Of a DNA stretch of 64,000 nt, positions 34,488 to 45,656 are shown piece after piece. The position numbers were made by a program, and so were the translations under genes. The notes under the pieces were generated by a model, which was not told the DNA's origin, searched no databases, and was given only the letters and a program-made list of their open reading frames with translations. Position 1 is the stretch's first letter. Each line of letters begins with the position of its first letter. Source of the stretch: Pseudomonas sp. RIT-PI-r (lineage in GTDB: Bacteria > Pseudomonadota > Gammaproteobacteria > Pseudomonadales > Pseudomonadaceae); the NCBI RefSeq assembly GCF_001297015.1, contig NZ_LIGE01000020.1:1-64000 (forward strand), written 5' to 3'.

Positions 34488-37400
34488 TCATTCCAGCAGC
34501 ACTTTCAGATCCTCCAGCGCCACCGGCCGACTGTGCAAATAACCCTGATACAAATGGCAGCCCAGCCCTTGCAGGAATGCCAGTTGCTCCGGTGTTTCCA
34601 CGCCCTCGGCAATCACTTCCAGCTCCAGACTGCGGGCCATGGCGACAATCGCGCGAATGATCTCGGCATCGTTCGGGTCAGTGGTCGCATCACGGATAAA
34701 CGACTGGTCGATTTTCAGCGTGTCCACCGGCAGGCGCTTGAGGTAAGTCAGCGACGAATAACCGGTGCCGAAATCGTCCATGGCAAAACTCACGCCGAGC
34801 TTTTTCAGACGACGCATTTTGCTGATGGTGTCTTCCAGGTTCTGGATGACGATGCCTTCGGTGATTTCCAGTTTCAGCAACGAGCACGGCAGGCCATGGC
34901 TGGTCATGCTGTGTTCGATGCGCTCGACAAAGTCGTTCTGGCGAAACTGTCGCGGGCTGATATTGACGCACAGACTGAAATTGAGCGGGTCGACCAGTTT
35001 CAGCGCGATCAGTTGTTTGAACGCATTGCAGGCTTCGTCGAGGATCCACGTCCCGACTTCGAGAATCAGACCGCTGTCTTCCAGCACTTTGATGAACTCT
35101 GTGGGCGATTGTGCGCCGAGTTCCGGATGATTCCAGCGCACCAGGGCTTCGGCGCCGATGATGCAGTTATCCCGCGCGTCGATCTGCGGCTGGAAGTGCA
35201 CATTGAATTCACCGCGCGACAGCGCCAGGCGCAAGTCGGTCTCCATGCGTAGCCGTTCGCTGGCGGCCTTCTGCATGGTGTTGTGGTACATCTGCGTGGT
35301 GTTGCGCCCGGAATCCTTGGCCCGATAAAGCGCAATATCGGCGCGTTTGAGCAGGTCGGTCGGCGTCGAGCCGTGATCGGGGATCAGCGCCACGCCGATA
35401 CTTGGGGTCACTTGCAGTCGCTGGCCGTCGAGGAACATCGGTTCCGACAGCAATTCGCGCAGGGTATCGGCCAGATTGCGCACTTGTGCGCTGACTTCGT
35501 TGCGCGAGCCTTCAAGGCCACTGAGCAGCACGACAAACTCATCGCCGCCCAGGCGCGCAACCGTATCCTCCATGCGTACGCTGGCTTCGAGCCGTGCAGT
35601 AATGATCTTCAGCACCGTGTCGCCGACCGGGTGGCCGAGGGAGTCGTTGATGTGTTTGAAGTGATCGAGGTCGAGAAACAGTAACGCGCCGCGCAGGTTG
35701 TGACGCTTGAGCAGGGCGATCTGCTGGCTCAGGCGATCCATCAGCAGGGCGCGGTTGGGCAGGTTGGTCAGCGGGTCGTGATAAGCCAGATGACGGATTT
35801 GCGCTTCGGCGTTTTTCAGCAGGCTGACATCACGAGCGGTCAATAGCAGACAGGCGGTTTCGTTAAGGGTGATCGGTTCGACGGAAACTTCCACCGTCAG
35901 CATCTCTCCGCGTTTGTTGCGCCCGAGCATTTCCTGGTGGTGTACGCGGCCCTTGATCTGCAGTTCGGCCAAGAGTGCCGAGCGTTGCTTTTCCTCAGCC
36001 CAGATGCCGACCTGATACACGGTTTTACCCACCACTTCGTCGGCGCGATAGCCGGTGAGCCTGCAGAAGCCATCGTTGACCTCCAGATAGCGTCCGGTGT
36101 CGCGCTCGGTAATGGTGATGGCGTCGGGGCTGGAGTGAAACGCCTTGGCGAATTTCTCTTCACTGGCTTTCAGCGCCGCTTCCGAGCGCTGCTGCTGGGT
36201 AATGTCGCGCAGGGTGGTGACGATGCAGGGTTGATCGCCGACGCTGATCTGCCGGCTGGAAATCACGCAGGTCAGCGATTGGCCGTCCTTGTGCTGCACG
36301 ATGATCGCGACATTGCTCAAGCCCTGTTCGCGAATCACCCGTTCAATGCGTTGCAGACTTTTTGCCGATGCGTCCCACAGGCCGATTTCTTCGGCGGTGT
36401 GGCCAATCACGTCGGCAGCGCTCCAGCCGAAGGTTTGGGTAAAGCTGTTATTGATTTCGATGAACTCGCCACTGTCCTGGCGGGTGACGCAGATCGGATC
36501 GGGGCTGACCTGAAACAGCGTGGCGAATTTTTCTTCCGAGGCCACCAGCCGCTGTTCGCGCTCGACCTGATCGGTGATGTCCAGCAGGGTGCCGGCCATG
36601 CGCAGCGGTGCGCCGTTGTCGTCGCGGTAAAGGCGGGCGCGGCTTTCCAGATAGCGCGAGCTGCCGTCGGGCAGTTGCACGCGATAGGTCAGCTGATAAT
36701 TGCCCGCCGGGCCTTCGCGCAGGCTGCGGTAGGCGTCGCGCATGCTGTCGCGCTCTTCGCCGGGCACCCCTTCGAAAAACTCGTCGAACGATTCGTGAAA
36801 TGGTTTTGGCTCCAGCCCGTGCAATTGCGCGGCCCGCGCTGAGCCGTAGAGCATGCCGCTGGGAATGTGCCAGTCCCAGGTGCCGAGCTGTGCCGAGTCC
36901 AGCGCCAGGTCGAGGCGTTCCTGACTGTCCTTGAGCGCATGTTCGGCGGCTTTGCGTTCGGTGGTGTCGAGGAAAGTGCTGAGCAGATACGGCTGGCCTT
37001 CGAGTTCGACCTTCTGGGCGCTGAGAATGCCGTCATGAATCTGCCCGTTGCTGGCGCGAAACTGCACCTCCATGCTGATCAGTTCGCCCTTGGCCTTGGT
37101 TTTCTTGACCAGTTCGGCGCGCTGCTCCGGGTGCACCCACAGGCCCAGTTCCAGTGTGGTGCGACCGATGGCACTCTGTACCGGCCAGCCGAACAGGCTT
37201 TCAAAATACTGATTGGCCTCGCTGATCAGACCGTCTTCCTGGCGGGTCAGCAGGACCATGTTCGGGCACAGGTGGAAAAGTGTCGCGAAACGTTTCTCCG
37301 AACTGCTCAGGGCCTGTTCGCGTTGGCGCTGGTGGGTGATTTCACGAATCACCCCGATCATTCGGGGGCGGCCGTGTTTATCCGGCAGCAGGCTGCCGCT

Positions 37401-37766
37401 GATCTCCAGCCAGTGCAGGCTGCCGTCCGGCCAGCGGATGCGGTGGTGCATCGCCTGTTCCAGCGGTGCGCCGGCAATCACCGCGTGGAAGGCGCGGACG
37501 GTTTTCGCCCGGTCTTCCGGCGGCAGCAGATCGAGGTATTCCAGATCTTCGGGCAGCGGTTGCCGAGGATCGAAGCCGAACAATGCCTGGGTGCCACGCG
37601 ACCAACTGATCTGCCCGCGCTCGATGTCCCAATACCAGGCGCCGAGCCGCGCGCCGTTGAGTGCGGCGAGCAATTGTGGCGCACTCTCCCAGCTCTGCTC
37701 GGAATGACGCGGGTCAATGGCCTGAATACGCGGCATCGGCGGAATTCGGTCAACAGATTTCGGCAT
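34488..37766 (-). CDS. Five-PAS GGDEF-EAL c-di-GMP turnover protein
   Basis: The 1092-residue soluble protein has five PAS domains in tandem (roughly the first 620 residues). The second, fourth and fifth begin with a similar SE(E)KFA pattern. A GGDEF domain with the intact RLGGDEFVVLL motif and an RxxD inhibitory site (RMED) five residues before follows. The C-terminal EAL domain reads EALVRWNHPELG, with NISPRQF, DDFGTGYSSL and LKIDQSFIRD. Both catalytic halves look competent, so it may make or degrade c-di-GMP depending on the sensors. No membrane segment. Start is uncertain: ATG 37766 has AAGG ten bases before it; ATG 37796 is an alternative. Confidence 0.9.
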   Translation of the reverse strand: MPKSVDRIPPMPRIQAIDPRHSEQSWESAPQLLAALNGARLGAWYWDIERGQISWSRGTQALFGFDPRQPLPEDLEYLDLLPPEDRAKTVRAFHAVIAGAPLEQAMHHRIRWPDGSLHWLEISGSLLPDKHGRPRMIGVIREITHQRQREQALSSSEKRFATLFHLCPNMVLLTRQEDGLISEANQYFESLFGWPVQSAIGRTTLELGLWVHPEQRAELVKKTKAKGELISMEVQFRASNGQIHDGILSAQKVELEGQPYLLSTFLDTTERKAAEHALKDSQERLDLALDSAQLGTWDWHIPSGMLYGSARAAQLHGLEPKPFHESFDEFFEGVPGEERDSMRDAYRSLREGPAGNYQLTYRVQLPDGSSRYLESRARLYRDDNGAPLRMAGTLLDITDQVEREQRLVASEEKFATLFQVSPDPICVTRQDSGEFIEINNSFTQTFGWSAADVIGHTAEEIGLWDASAKSLQRIERVIREQGLSNVAIIVQHKDGQSLTCVISSRQISVGDQPCIVTTLRDITQQQRSEAALKASEEKFAKAFHSSPDAITITERDTGRYLEVNDGFCRLTGYRADEVVGKTVYQVGIWAEEKQRSALLAELQIKGRVHHQEMLGRNKRGEMLTVEVSVEPITLNETACLLLTARDVSLLKNAEAQIRHLAYHDPLTNLPNRALLMDRLSQQIALLKRHNLRGALLFLDLDHFKHINDSLGHPVGDTVLKIITARLEASVRMEDTVARLGGDEFVVLLSGLEGSRNEVSAQVRNLADTLRELLSEPMFLDGQRLQVTPSIGVALIPDHGSTPTDLLKRADIALYRAKDSGRNTTQMYHNTMQKAASERLRMETDLRLALSRGEFNVHFQPQIDARDNCIIGAEALVRWNHPELGAQSPTEFIKVLEDSGLILEVGTWILDEACNAFKQLIALKLVDPLNFSLCVNISPRQFRQNDFVERIEHSMTSHGLPCSLLKLEITEGIVIQNLEDTISKMRRLKKLGVSFAMDDFGTGYSSLTYLKRLPVDTLKIDQSFIRDATTDPNDAEIIRAIVAMARSLELEVIAEGVETPEQLAFLQGLGCHLYQGYLHSRPVALEDLKVLLE

Positions 37767-37840
37767 CGTTAACAGGCCTTGAGCTGATGGTGGCATTAGG
37801 CACAGGGACAGCGGCTCTATAGGAGTAGCACAAGTTGGCC

Positions 37841-38725
37841 TCAAGTCCCTGGCAGATCGATTTGTGCGTCCAGCAAGGCCATAAACGCTCTTGCTGCATT
37901 CGATAGCGTCCGTTCGGTGTGCAAGATATAGCCTAGCTGGCGACTGAGCTGTATGCCCGGCAATACGATGCTCGCCACTTGATCGTCGAGCATGGTGCGC
38001 GGCAAAACGCTCCAGGCCAGGCCAATCGAGACCATCATCTTGATGGTTTCCAGGTAGTTGGTGCTCATGGCGATGTTCGGCGTCAGGCCCTGAGCCTCGA
38101 ATAAACGTTGGACAATGTGGTGCGTGAAGGTGTTGCCTCCGGGGAAAACCGCCGGATGACCGGCAATGTCCGCCAGACTGACGGCACCGTTATTGATCAG
38201 CGAATGCTCTGGGGCGACCACAAAATCCAGCGGGTCGTCCCAGACGGGCGTGGCTTTGACCAGTGCGTGAGGCTCCGGCGCGAGGGTGATGACCGCCAGT
38301 TCTGCGCGGCCATGGAGAATTTCCTCGTAGGCCACTTCCGAATCGAGGAACTGAATATCCAGCGCGACCTGTGGGTAACGGCGGGTGAATTCCCTTAACA
38401 GCGGCGGTAAACGGTGCAGGCCGATGTGATGACTGGTGGCCAGGGTCAGGCGGCCGCTGACTTCGCCGGTCAGGTTGGTCAGTGCGCGGCGGGTGTCGTC
38501 GAGCACGTTGAGAATCTGATAGGCCCGCGGCAGCAGGGCGCGGCCAGCCTCGGTCAGGCCGACTTCACGGCCCAGCCGATCAAACAGGCGCACCTTCAAT
38601 TGTTGCTCCAGCCCGGCGATGCGCTTGCTGATCGCCGGTTGCGTCAGGTGCAACCGTTCGCCGGCGTTGGAGAAGCTGCCGGTCTCGGCAATCGCGATAA
38701 AAGCGTTGAGGTTGGCCAGATCCAT
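37841..38725 (-). CDS. LysR-type regulator, divergent from leuC
   Basis: The 294-residue regulator has the LysR helix-turn-helix at about 1-60 (LNAFIAIAETGSFSNAGERLHLTQPAISKRIAGLEQQL) and a two-lobed effector domain (about 88-290). It is transcribed away from leuCDB, with a 140-base shared gap containing an AT-rich block at 38755-38785. That layout makes control of the leucine genes the natural guess; the effector is unknown. ATG 38725 is chosen as the family start; a start ten codons earlier is possible. Confidence 0.88.
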   Translation of the reverse strand: MDLANLNAFIAIAETGSFSNAGERLHLTQPAISKRIAGLEQQLKVRLFDRLGREVGLTEAGRALLPRAYQILNVLDDTRRALTNLTGEVSGRLTLATSHHIGLHRLPPLLREFTRRYPQVALDIQFLDSEVAYEEILHGRAELAVITLAPEPHALVKATPVWDDPLDFVVAPEHSLINNGAVSLADIAGHPAVFPGGNTFTHHIVQRLFEAQGLTPNIAMSTNYLETIKMMVSIGLAWSVLPRTMLDDQVASIVLPGIQLSRQLGYILHTERTLSNAARAFMALLDAQIDLPGT

Positions 38726-38865
38726 GGTTGTATTCCAGTTGGTTATCCAAAGCATAAAAAATATGAATTTGAGTTATTTAATCTAACCCCATACGATCGG
38801 CCTCACAAGCCAAAGGGTTATTGATAAGCCCAGGGCATAGAAACAAGCTGATGAGGAACCGTCTG

Positions 38866-40284
38866 ATGGCCGGCAAAACGCTCTACGACAAGCTCTGGGA
38901 TTCGCATTTGGTCAAGCAGCGCGACGATGGCTCGGCGCTGATCTATATCGATCGTCACATCATTCACGAAGTGACCTCGCCGCAAGCCTTTGAAGGTCTG
39001 CGTCTGGCCGGGCGCAAGCCTTGGCGCATCGATGCCAACATCGCGACCCCTGACCACAACGTACCGACGACTCCAGAGCGCAAGGGCGGCATCGAAGCCA
39101 TTGCCGATCAGGTCTCGCGTTTGCAGGTTCAGACCCTCGACGACAACTGCGATGAATACGGCATCGTCGAGTTCAAGATGAATGACGTGCGCCAAGGCAT
39201 CGTCCATGTGATCAGCCCGGAGCAGGGTGCAACCTTGCCGGGCATGACCGTGGTCTGCGGCGACTCGCACACCTCGACCCACGGCGCGTTCGGCGCTCTG
39301 GCTCACGGTATTGGCACTTCCGAGGTCGAGCATGTGCTCGCCACTCAGTGCCTGGTCGCCAAGAAAATGAAAAACATGCTGGTGCGCGTTGAAGGGCAAT
39401 TGCCGTTCGGCGTGACCGCCAAGGACATCGTCCTCGCAGTGATCGGCAAGATCGGCACCGCTGGCGGCAATGGCCACGCCATCGAGTTCGCTGGCAGCGC
39501 GATCCGCGACTTGTCCGTTGAAGGGCGCATGACCATCTGCAACATGTCCATCGAAGCCGGCGCCCGCGTGGGTCTGGTGGCAGCGGATCAGAAGACCGTC
39601 GATTACGTGAAGGGCCGTCCATTTGCCCCGAAAGGCGCGGAATGGGACATGGCTGTCGAAGCCTGGAAAGACCTGGTCTCCGACGCCGATGCCAAATTCG
39701 ACACCGTGGTTGAACTCGACGCCGCGCAGATCAAGCCGCAAGTCAGCTGGGGCACTTCGCCTGAGATGGTTTTGGCCGTTGATCAGAACGTGCCGGATCC
39801 GGCCAAAGAGATGGATCTGGTCAAACGCGACTCGATCGTCCGTGCCTTGAAATACATGGGTTTGACCGCCAATCAGGCGATCACCGACATTCAACTGGAT
39901 CGCGTGTTTATCGGTTCCTGCACCAACTCGCGGATCGAAGACTTGCGCGCTGCGGCGGTGATCGCCAAGGGCCGTAAAGTCGCATCGACCATCAAGCAAG
40001 CGATCGTGGTGCCGGGTTCGGGTCTGGTCAAAGCGCAGGCGGAAGCCGAAGGTCTCGACAAGATCTTCCTCGAAGCCGGTTTCGAATGGCGTGAGCCGGG
40101 TTGCTCGATGTGCCTGGCGATGAACCCGGACCGTTTGGAGTCCGGCGAACATTGCGCCTCGACCTCCAACCGTAACTTCGAAGGCCGTCAGGGCGCCGGT
40201 GGCCGCACCCACCTCGTCAGCCCGGCCATGGCGGCTGCGGCTGCGGTGAACGGTCGTTTCATCGACGTTCGTGAATTGATCTAA
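38866..40284 (+). CDS. leuC: 3-Isopropylmalate dehydratase large subunit
   Basis: The 472-residue subunit of isopropylmalate isomerase carries a [4Fe-4S] cluster and interconverts 2- and 3-isopropylmalate in leucine synthesis. Cluster Cys are visible in [14 protein letters not shown] (about 350) and [11 protein letters not shown] (about 410). Aconitase motifs DHNVPT and [12 protein letters not shown] are present. The ATG follows GAGGAACC. leuD starts 11 bases after the stop, giving a leuCD unit. Confidence 0.98.
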   Translation: MAGKTLYDKLWDSHLVKQRDDGSALIYIDRHIIHEVTSPQAFEGLRLAGRKPWRIDANIATPDHNVPTTPERKGGIEAIADQVSRLQVQTLDDNCDEYGIVEFKMNDVRQGIVHVISPEQGATLPGMTVVCGDSHTSTHGAFGALAHGIGTSEVEHVLATQCLVAKKMKNMLVRVEGQLPFGVTAKDIVLAVIGKIGTAGGNGHAIEFAGSAIRDLSVEGRMTICNMSIEAGARVGLVAADQKTVDYVKGRPFAPKGAEWDMAVEAWKDLVSDADAKFDTVVELDAAQIKPQVSWGTSPEMVLAVDQNVPDPAKEMDLVKRDSIVRALKYMGLTANQAITDIQLDRVFIGSCTNSRIEDLRAAAVIAKGRKVASTIKQAIVVPGSGLVKAQAEAEGLDKIFLEAGFEWREPGCSMCLAMNPDRLESGEHCASTSNRNFEGRQGAGGRTHLVSPAMAAAAAVNGRFIDVRELI

Positions 40285-40295
40285 AGGAGCGCAGC

Positions 40296-40940
40296 ATGAA
40301 AGCTTTTACCCAGCACACTGGTCTTGTCGCGCCTTTGGATCGTGCCAACGTCGACACCGACCAAATCATTCCGAAACAATTTTTGAAGTCGATCAAGCGC
40401 ACCGGTTTCGGTCCGAACCTGTTCGACGAGTGGCGTTACCTCGATGTTGGTCAACCGTATCAGGACAACTCCAAGCGCCCGCTGAACAAGGACTTCGTCC
40501 TCAACGCCGAGCGTTATCAAGGCGCCAGCGTGTTGCTCGCTCGCGAGAACTTCGGTTGCGGCTCCAGCCGTGAACACGCGCCGTGGGCGCTGGAAGAATA
40601 CGGTTTCCGCAGCATCATCGCGCCGAGCTACGCCGACATCTTCTTCAACAACAGCTTCAAAAATGGCTTGCTGCCGATCATCTTGAGCGACGCTGAAGTC
40701 GATGAGTTGTTCAAGCAGGTTGAGGCTGAGCCGGGTTATCAATTGCAAGTTGATCTGCAAGCGCAGACCGTGACCCGTCCGGATGGCAAGGTGTACAGCT
40801 TTGAGATTGATGCGTTTCGTAAGCATTGCTTGTTGAATGGTCTCGACGATATCGGTTTGACCTTGCAGGACGGTGATGCGATTGCGACGTTTGAGGCCAG
40901 GCATCGGGTTAGCCAGCCGTGGTTGTTCCGTGACGCGTGA
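40296..40940 (+). CDS. leuD: 3-Isopropylmalate dehydratase small subunit
   Basis: The 214-residue small subunit supplies the swivel domain that completes the isomerase active site. Family marks are [16 protein letters not shown] (about 16-31), [19 protein letters not shown] (about 79-97) and [21 protein letters not shown] precedes the ATG. It ends before a REPIN that separates it from the methyltransferase gene. Confidence 0.98.
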   Translation: MKAFTQHTGLVAPLDRANVDTDQIIPKQFLKSIKRTGFGPNLFDEWRYLDVGQPYQDNSKRPLNKDFVLNAERYQGASVLLARENFGCGSSREHAPWALEEYGFRSIIAPSYADIFFNNSFKNGLLPIILSDAEVDELFKQVEAEPGYQLQVDLQAQTVTRPDGKVYSFEIDAFRKHCLLNGLDDIGLTLQDGDAIATFEARHRVSQPWLFRDA

Positions 40941-40973
40941 TTGATTCGAGGTTGATGTAGTCAGGGCCGGCCC

Positions 40974-41040
40974 CTTCGCGAGCAGGCTCGCTCCCACACT
41001 TGAAATGCATTCCCCTGTGGGAGCGAGCCTGCTCGCGAAG
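40974..41040. repeat. REPIN-like inverted repeat, family GAGCGAGCCTGCTCGCGAAG
   Basis: CTTCGCGAGCAGGCTCGCTCCCAC and its inverted copy face each other across ACTTGAAATGCATTCCCC. A variant of the GAGTGAGCC family; the same form is at 57462-57532. Confidence 0.9.
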
Positions 41041-41077
41041 ACGGCAGCCCGAACAACACAAATATCAGGATGTGACC

Positions 41078-41845
41078 ATGACCAGCACCGCCCAACACAC
41101 CCAGGTCGTACAAAAGCAATTCGGTGAACAGGCCGCCGCCTACCTGAGCAGCGCCGTTCACGCTCAAGGCACCGAATTCGCACTGCTACAAGCTGAGCTG
41201 GCCGGGCAGGGCGAAGCGCGGGTGCTGGACTTGGGTTGTGGCGCCGGTCATGTCAGTTTTCATGTCGCACCGCTGGTCAGGGAAGTGGTCGCCTACGACC
41301 TGTCGCAGCAAATGCTCGACGTGGTCGCCGCCGCTGCCGTTGATCGCGGTTTCACCAACATTGCCACGGTCAATGGCGCCGCCGAGCGTCTGCCGTTTGC
41401 CGATGGCGAGTTCGACTTCGTGTTCAGCCGTTATTCGGCGCATCACTGGAGCGATCTCGGTGTGGCCCTGCGCGAAGTACGTCGGGTGCTGAAGCCGGGC
41501 GGTGTGGCGGCGTTCGTGGATGTGTTGTCACCGGGCAGTCCGTTGTTCGACACTTACCTGCAAAGCGTCGAAGTGCTGCGCGACACCAGCCATGTGCGCG
41601 ATTACTCCGCCGCTGAATGGCTGCGTCAGGTCAGCGAAGCCGGTTTGCATGTGCGCAGCACCACGCGGCAGCGCCTGCGTCTGGAGTACACCACCTGGGT
41701 TGAGCGCATGCGCACACCTGAAGTGATGCGCGCAGCGATCCGCCAGTTGCAGCAGTCGATGGGCAACGAAGTGCGCGAATATTTTGAGATTGATGCCGAC
41801 GGCTCGTTCAGTACCGATGTGATCGTACTGATGGCCGAGCGCTAA
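41078..41845 (+). CDS. Class I SAM-dependent methyltransferase
   Basis: The 255-residue product has the SAM-binding fold: motif I VLDLGCGAGHVSF (about 49-61), the acidic end of strand 2 in VVAYDLSQQML, LPFADGEFDFVFSRYSAHHW (motif II region) and VLKPGGVAAFVD (motif III). It resembles UbiE/COQ5-like enzymes. The substrate is unknown. It is fixed between leuD and leuB, which hints at a metabolic link, but a free-standing gene behind the REPIN is equally possible. ATG follows CAGGATGTG. Confidence 0.88.
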   Translation: MTSTAQHTQVVQKQFGEQAAAYLSSAVHAQGTEFALLQAELAGQGEARVLDLGCGAGHVSFHVAPLVREVVAYDLSQQMLDVVAAAAVDRGFTNIATVNGAAERLPFADGEFDFVFSRYSAHHWSDLGVALREVRRVLKPGGVAAFVDVLSPGSPLFDTYLQSVEVLRDTSHVRDYSAAEWLRQVSEAGLHVRSTTRQRLRLEYTTWVERMRTPEVMRAAIRQLQQSMGNEVREYFEIDADGSFSTDVIVLMAER

Positions 41846-41899
41846 GAATTTTTCCGGGCGCGCCTGAGATGGCGTACCGACTGAAGACACGAGGAAAGC

Positions 41900-42982
<1,083 letters not shown>

Positions 42983-43048
42983 TCTCTCGGGCCCGCTGCG
43001 AAATTCAATACAAAGCAGCGGCCCACTTTTCAAGAAGGTGTAGTTGCG

Positions 43049-44161
43049 ATGAAACGTGTAGGTCTGATCGGTTGGCGCGGGATGGTCGGTTCCGTGCTCA
43101 TGCAGCGGATGCTGGAAGAGCAGGATTTCGATCTAATCGAGCCGGTGTTTTTCACCACGTCCAACGTCGGTGGCCAAGGCCCGTCCGTGGGCAAGGACAT
43201 TGCTCCGCTCAAGGATGCTTACAGCATTGATGAGCTGAAGACCCTCGACGTGATTCTGACCTGCCAGGGCGGCGACTACACCAGCGAAGTGTTCCCGAAG
43301 CTGCGCGAAGCCGGCTGGCAGGGTTACTGGATTGATGCGGCCTCGAGCCTGCGCATGAACGATGACGCGGTCATCATTCTCGATCCGGTCAACCGCAAGG
43401 TTATCGATCAGCAGCTCGATGCGGGCACCAAGAACTACATCGGCGGCAACTGCACCGTCAGCCTGATGCTGATGGGCCTGGGCGGTCTGTTCGAGGCGGG
43501 TCTGGTCGAGTGGATGAGCGCCATGACCTATCAGGCGGCTTCCGGTGCCGGCGCGCAGAACATGCGTGAACTGATCAAGCAAATGGGCGCGACCCACGCC
43601 GCTGTCGCTGATCAACTGGCCGATCCGGCCAGCGCGATCCTCGACATCGACCGTCGCGTGGCCGATGCCATGCGCAGCGAAGCGTACCCGACCGAAAACT
43701 TCGGCGTACCGCTGGCCGGCAGCCTGATCCCGTGGATCGACAAAGAGCTGCCGAATGGCCAGAGCCGCGAAGAGTGGAAAGCTCAGGCCGAGACCAACAA
43801 GATCCTCGGTCGCTTCAAGAGCCCGATCCCGGTCGACGGCATCTGCGTGCGCATCGGTGCGATGCGGTGCCACAGCCAGGCGCTGACCATCAAGCTGAAC
43901 AAAGACGTACCGATCGCCGATATCGAAGGGCTGATCAGCCAACACAACCCTTGGGTCAAACTGGTCCCGAACCAGCGCGAAATAAGCATGCAGGAGCTGA
44001 GCCCGACCAAGGTCACTGGCACCCTGAATGTTCCGGTGGGTCGTCTGCGCAAGTTGAACATGGGTTCGCAATTCGTCGGTGCCTTCACCGTTGGCGACCA
44101 ACTGCTGTGGGGCGCGGCCGAACCGCTGCGTCGCATGCTGCGTATCTTGCTTGAGCGTTGA
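43049..44161 (+). CDS. asd: Aspartate-semialdehyde dehydrogenase
   Basis: The 370-residue NADP enzyme reduces aspartyl phosphate to the semialdehyde that feeds lysine, threonine and methionine synthesis. It begins [19 protein letters not shown] (nucleotide-binding loop). The catalytic Cys is at 135 in [12 protein letters not shown], and the active-site His is in [13 protein letters not shown] (about 274). Length and numbering match the E. coli Asd. It is followed by a terminator and a REPIN before its paralogue. Confidence 0.97.
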   Translation: MKRVGLIGWRGMVGSVLMQRMLEEQDFDLIEPVFFTTSNVGGQGPSVGKDIAPLKDAYSIDELKTLDVILTCQGGDYTSEVFPKLREAGWQGYWIDAASSLRMNDDAVIILDPVNRKVIDQQLDAGTKNYIGGNCTVSLMLMGLGGLFEAGLVEWMSAMTYQAASGAGAQNMRELIKQMGATHAAVADQLADPASAILDIDRRVADAMRSEAYPTENFGVPLAGSLIPWIDKELPNGQSREEWKAQAETNKILGRFKSPIPVDGICVRIGAMRCHSQALTIKLNKDVPIADIEGLISQHNPWVKLVPNQREISMQELSPTKVTGTLNVPVGRLRKLNMGSQFVGAFTVGDQLLWGAAEPLRRMLRILLER

Positions 44162-44182
44162 TCGCCTGAAGCAATGAAAGAG

Positions 44183-44213
44183 CCCGTGCCTTTTGAGAGG
44201 TGCGGGTTTTTTT
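44183..44213 (+). terminator. Terminator after asd
   Basis: CCCGTGCCT and AGGTGCGGG pair with two G-T wobbles around TTTGAG, followed by TTTTTTT. Confidence 0.8.
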
Positions 44214-44240
44214 ATGCCTGTGGTTTCTCGGGTGTTTGTA

Positions 44241-44347
44241 CCGGCCTCATCGCTGGCAAGCCAGCTCCCACAGTGTTCAGTGTTGTACACAAGATTCATG
44301 CACAACACAGAAACCTGTGGGAGCTGGCTTGCCAGCGATGAGGCCGG
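44241..44347. repeat. REPIN-like inverted repeat, family CATCGCTGGCAAGCCAGCTCCCAC
   Basis: CCGGCCTCATCGCTGGCAAG and its inverted copy ending CCAGCGATGAGGCCGG enclose about 55 bases. Same family as at 25479-25572. Confidence 0.9.
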
Positions 44348-44437
44348 TTGGGGCGCCGCAAATCCCGGACAGAAATTGCCTGTGCGCCAGTCACCCGGTA
44401 AAGTGCCGCTCCCCCCGTTTCGCCAGAGGCTCGCACC

Positions 44438-45448
44438 ATGACCCAGACCCTAGATATTGCCGTGATCGGCGCCACCGGTACTGTCGGCGAAACCCTCGTA
44501 CAGATTCTCGAAGAACGCGACTTCCCGGTCGGCAACCTGCACCTGCTGGCGAGCAGCGAATCTGCCGGCAGCTCGGTGCTGTTCCGCAACAAGAACGTAC
44601 GCGTTCGCGAAGTCGACGAGTTCGATTTCAGCAAGGTCAAACTGGTGTTTTTCGCCGCGGGCCCGGCCATTACCTTGAGCTACGCCGCGCGCGCCCATGC
44701 TGCCGGTTGCTCGCTGATCGACTTGTCCGGTGCATTGCCAGCCGATCAGGCGCCGCAAATCGTTCCGGAGGCCAACCCCGCTGTGCTCGCCGGTTTGAAG
44801 GCGCCGTTTCAAGTCAGCAGCCCAAGCCCATCGGCCACTTCGCTCGCCGTGGTGCTGGCGCCGCTGCTCGATCTGATCGACCTGCAATACGTGAACGTCA
44901 CCGCCAATCTCGCCGTGTCCGCACAGGGTCGTGAAGCTGTGACCGAGCTGGCGCGGCAGACCGCCGAGCTGCTCAACATGCGCCCGCTGGAGCCAACCTT
45001 CTTCGATCGGCAGATGGCTTTCAACCTGCTGGCGCAGGTCGGCACGCCTGACGCACAGGGCCATACGCTGCTGGAAAAACGTCTGGTGCGCGAGTTGCGT
45101 CAGGTGCTGGCACAGCCTTCTTTAAAGATTTCCGCAACTTGCGTTCAAGCCCCGGTGTTTTTTGGCGATAGCTTTAGCGTGACCTTGCAGTCAACGTCGG
45201 CTGTCGACCTGGCAAAAGTCAACGCTGCACTCGAAGATGCGGCCGGGATCGAGCTGGTCGAGGCCGGTGATTATCCGACCGCCGTGGGTGACGCGGTAGG
45301 CCAGGACGTGGTCTATGTCGGGCGCGTGCGCAGCGGAGTCGACGACCCGGCGGAACTTAATCTGTGGCTGACGTCAGATAACGTACGCAAAGGTGCAGCC
45401 CTTAACGCTGTGCAGGTGGCTGAATTGTTGATAAAAGACCTGCTGTAA
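44438..45448 (+). CDS. usg: Aspartate-semialdehyde dehydrogenase paralogue (Usg-like)
   Basis: The 336-residue product has the ASADH fold: IAVIGATGTVGETLVQIL (about 7-24) and a substrate domain. Where active enzymes have the catalytic Cys (NPNCSTIQ), this one reads SSPSPSATS at 127-135, so the nucleophile is missing and dehydrogenase activity is unlikely. This is the known state of Usg-1-type proteins in Pseudomonas, which also lie between asd and fimV/truA. Role unknown. It is co-directional with fimV, which starts about 210 bases on. Confidence 0.87.
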   Translation: MTQTLDIAVIGATGTVGETLVQILEERDFPVGNLHLLASSESAGSSVLFRNKNVRVREVDEFDFSKVKLVFFAAGPAITLSYAARAHAAGCSLIDLSGALPADQAPQIVPEANPAVLAGLKAPFQVSSPSPSATSLAVVLAPLLDLIDLQYVNVTANLAVSAQGREAVTELARQTAELLNMRPLEPTFFDRQMAFNLLAQVGTPDAQGHTLLEKRLVRELRQVLAQPSLKISATCVQAPVFFGDSFSVTLQSTSAVDLAKVNAALEDAAGIELVEAGDYPTAVGDAVGQDVVYVGRVRSGVDDPAELNLWLTSDNVRKGAALNAVQVAELLIKDLL

Positions 45449-45656
45449 AAGATACTTGGCAACAATTTGTCGACTGATTCTAGGTGAGCGCTATGCTTGC
45501 CCGGAGCGCTGGATAAAGTGTCACCCTCCGGGACTTTCCGGGGCATCAAAGAAATGAGCGCGCGCGACATCTGTCGTCGTCGCGCGCAATGCCTTACGGC
45601 AGCGGCAATCAATATCTTCTCGCTGGCCGAGGAACGTTCAAACAAAGGATGAGGCT

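Noticed and set aside
38818..40212. Minus-strand open frame opposite leuC (about 464 residues)
   Set aside because: Mirror of leuC codon structure; no ribosome-binding site or family feature.
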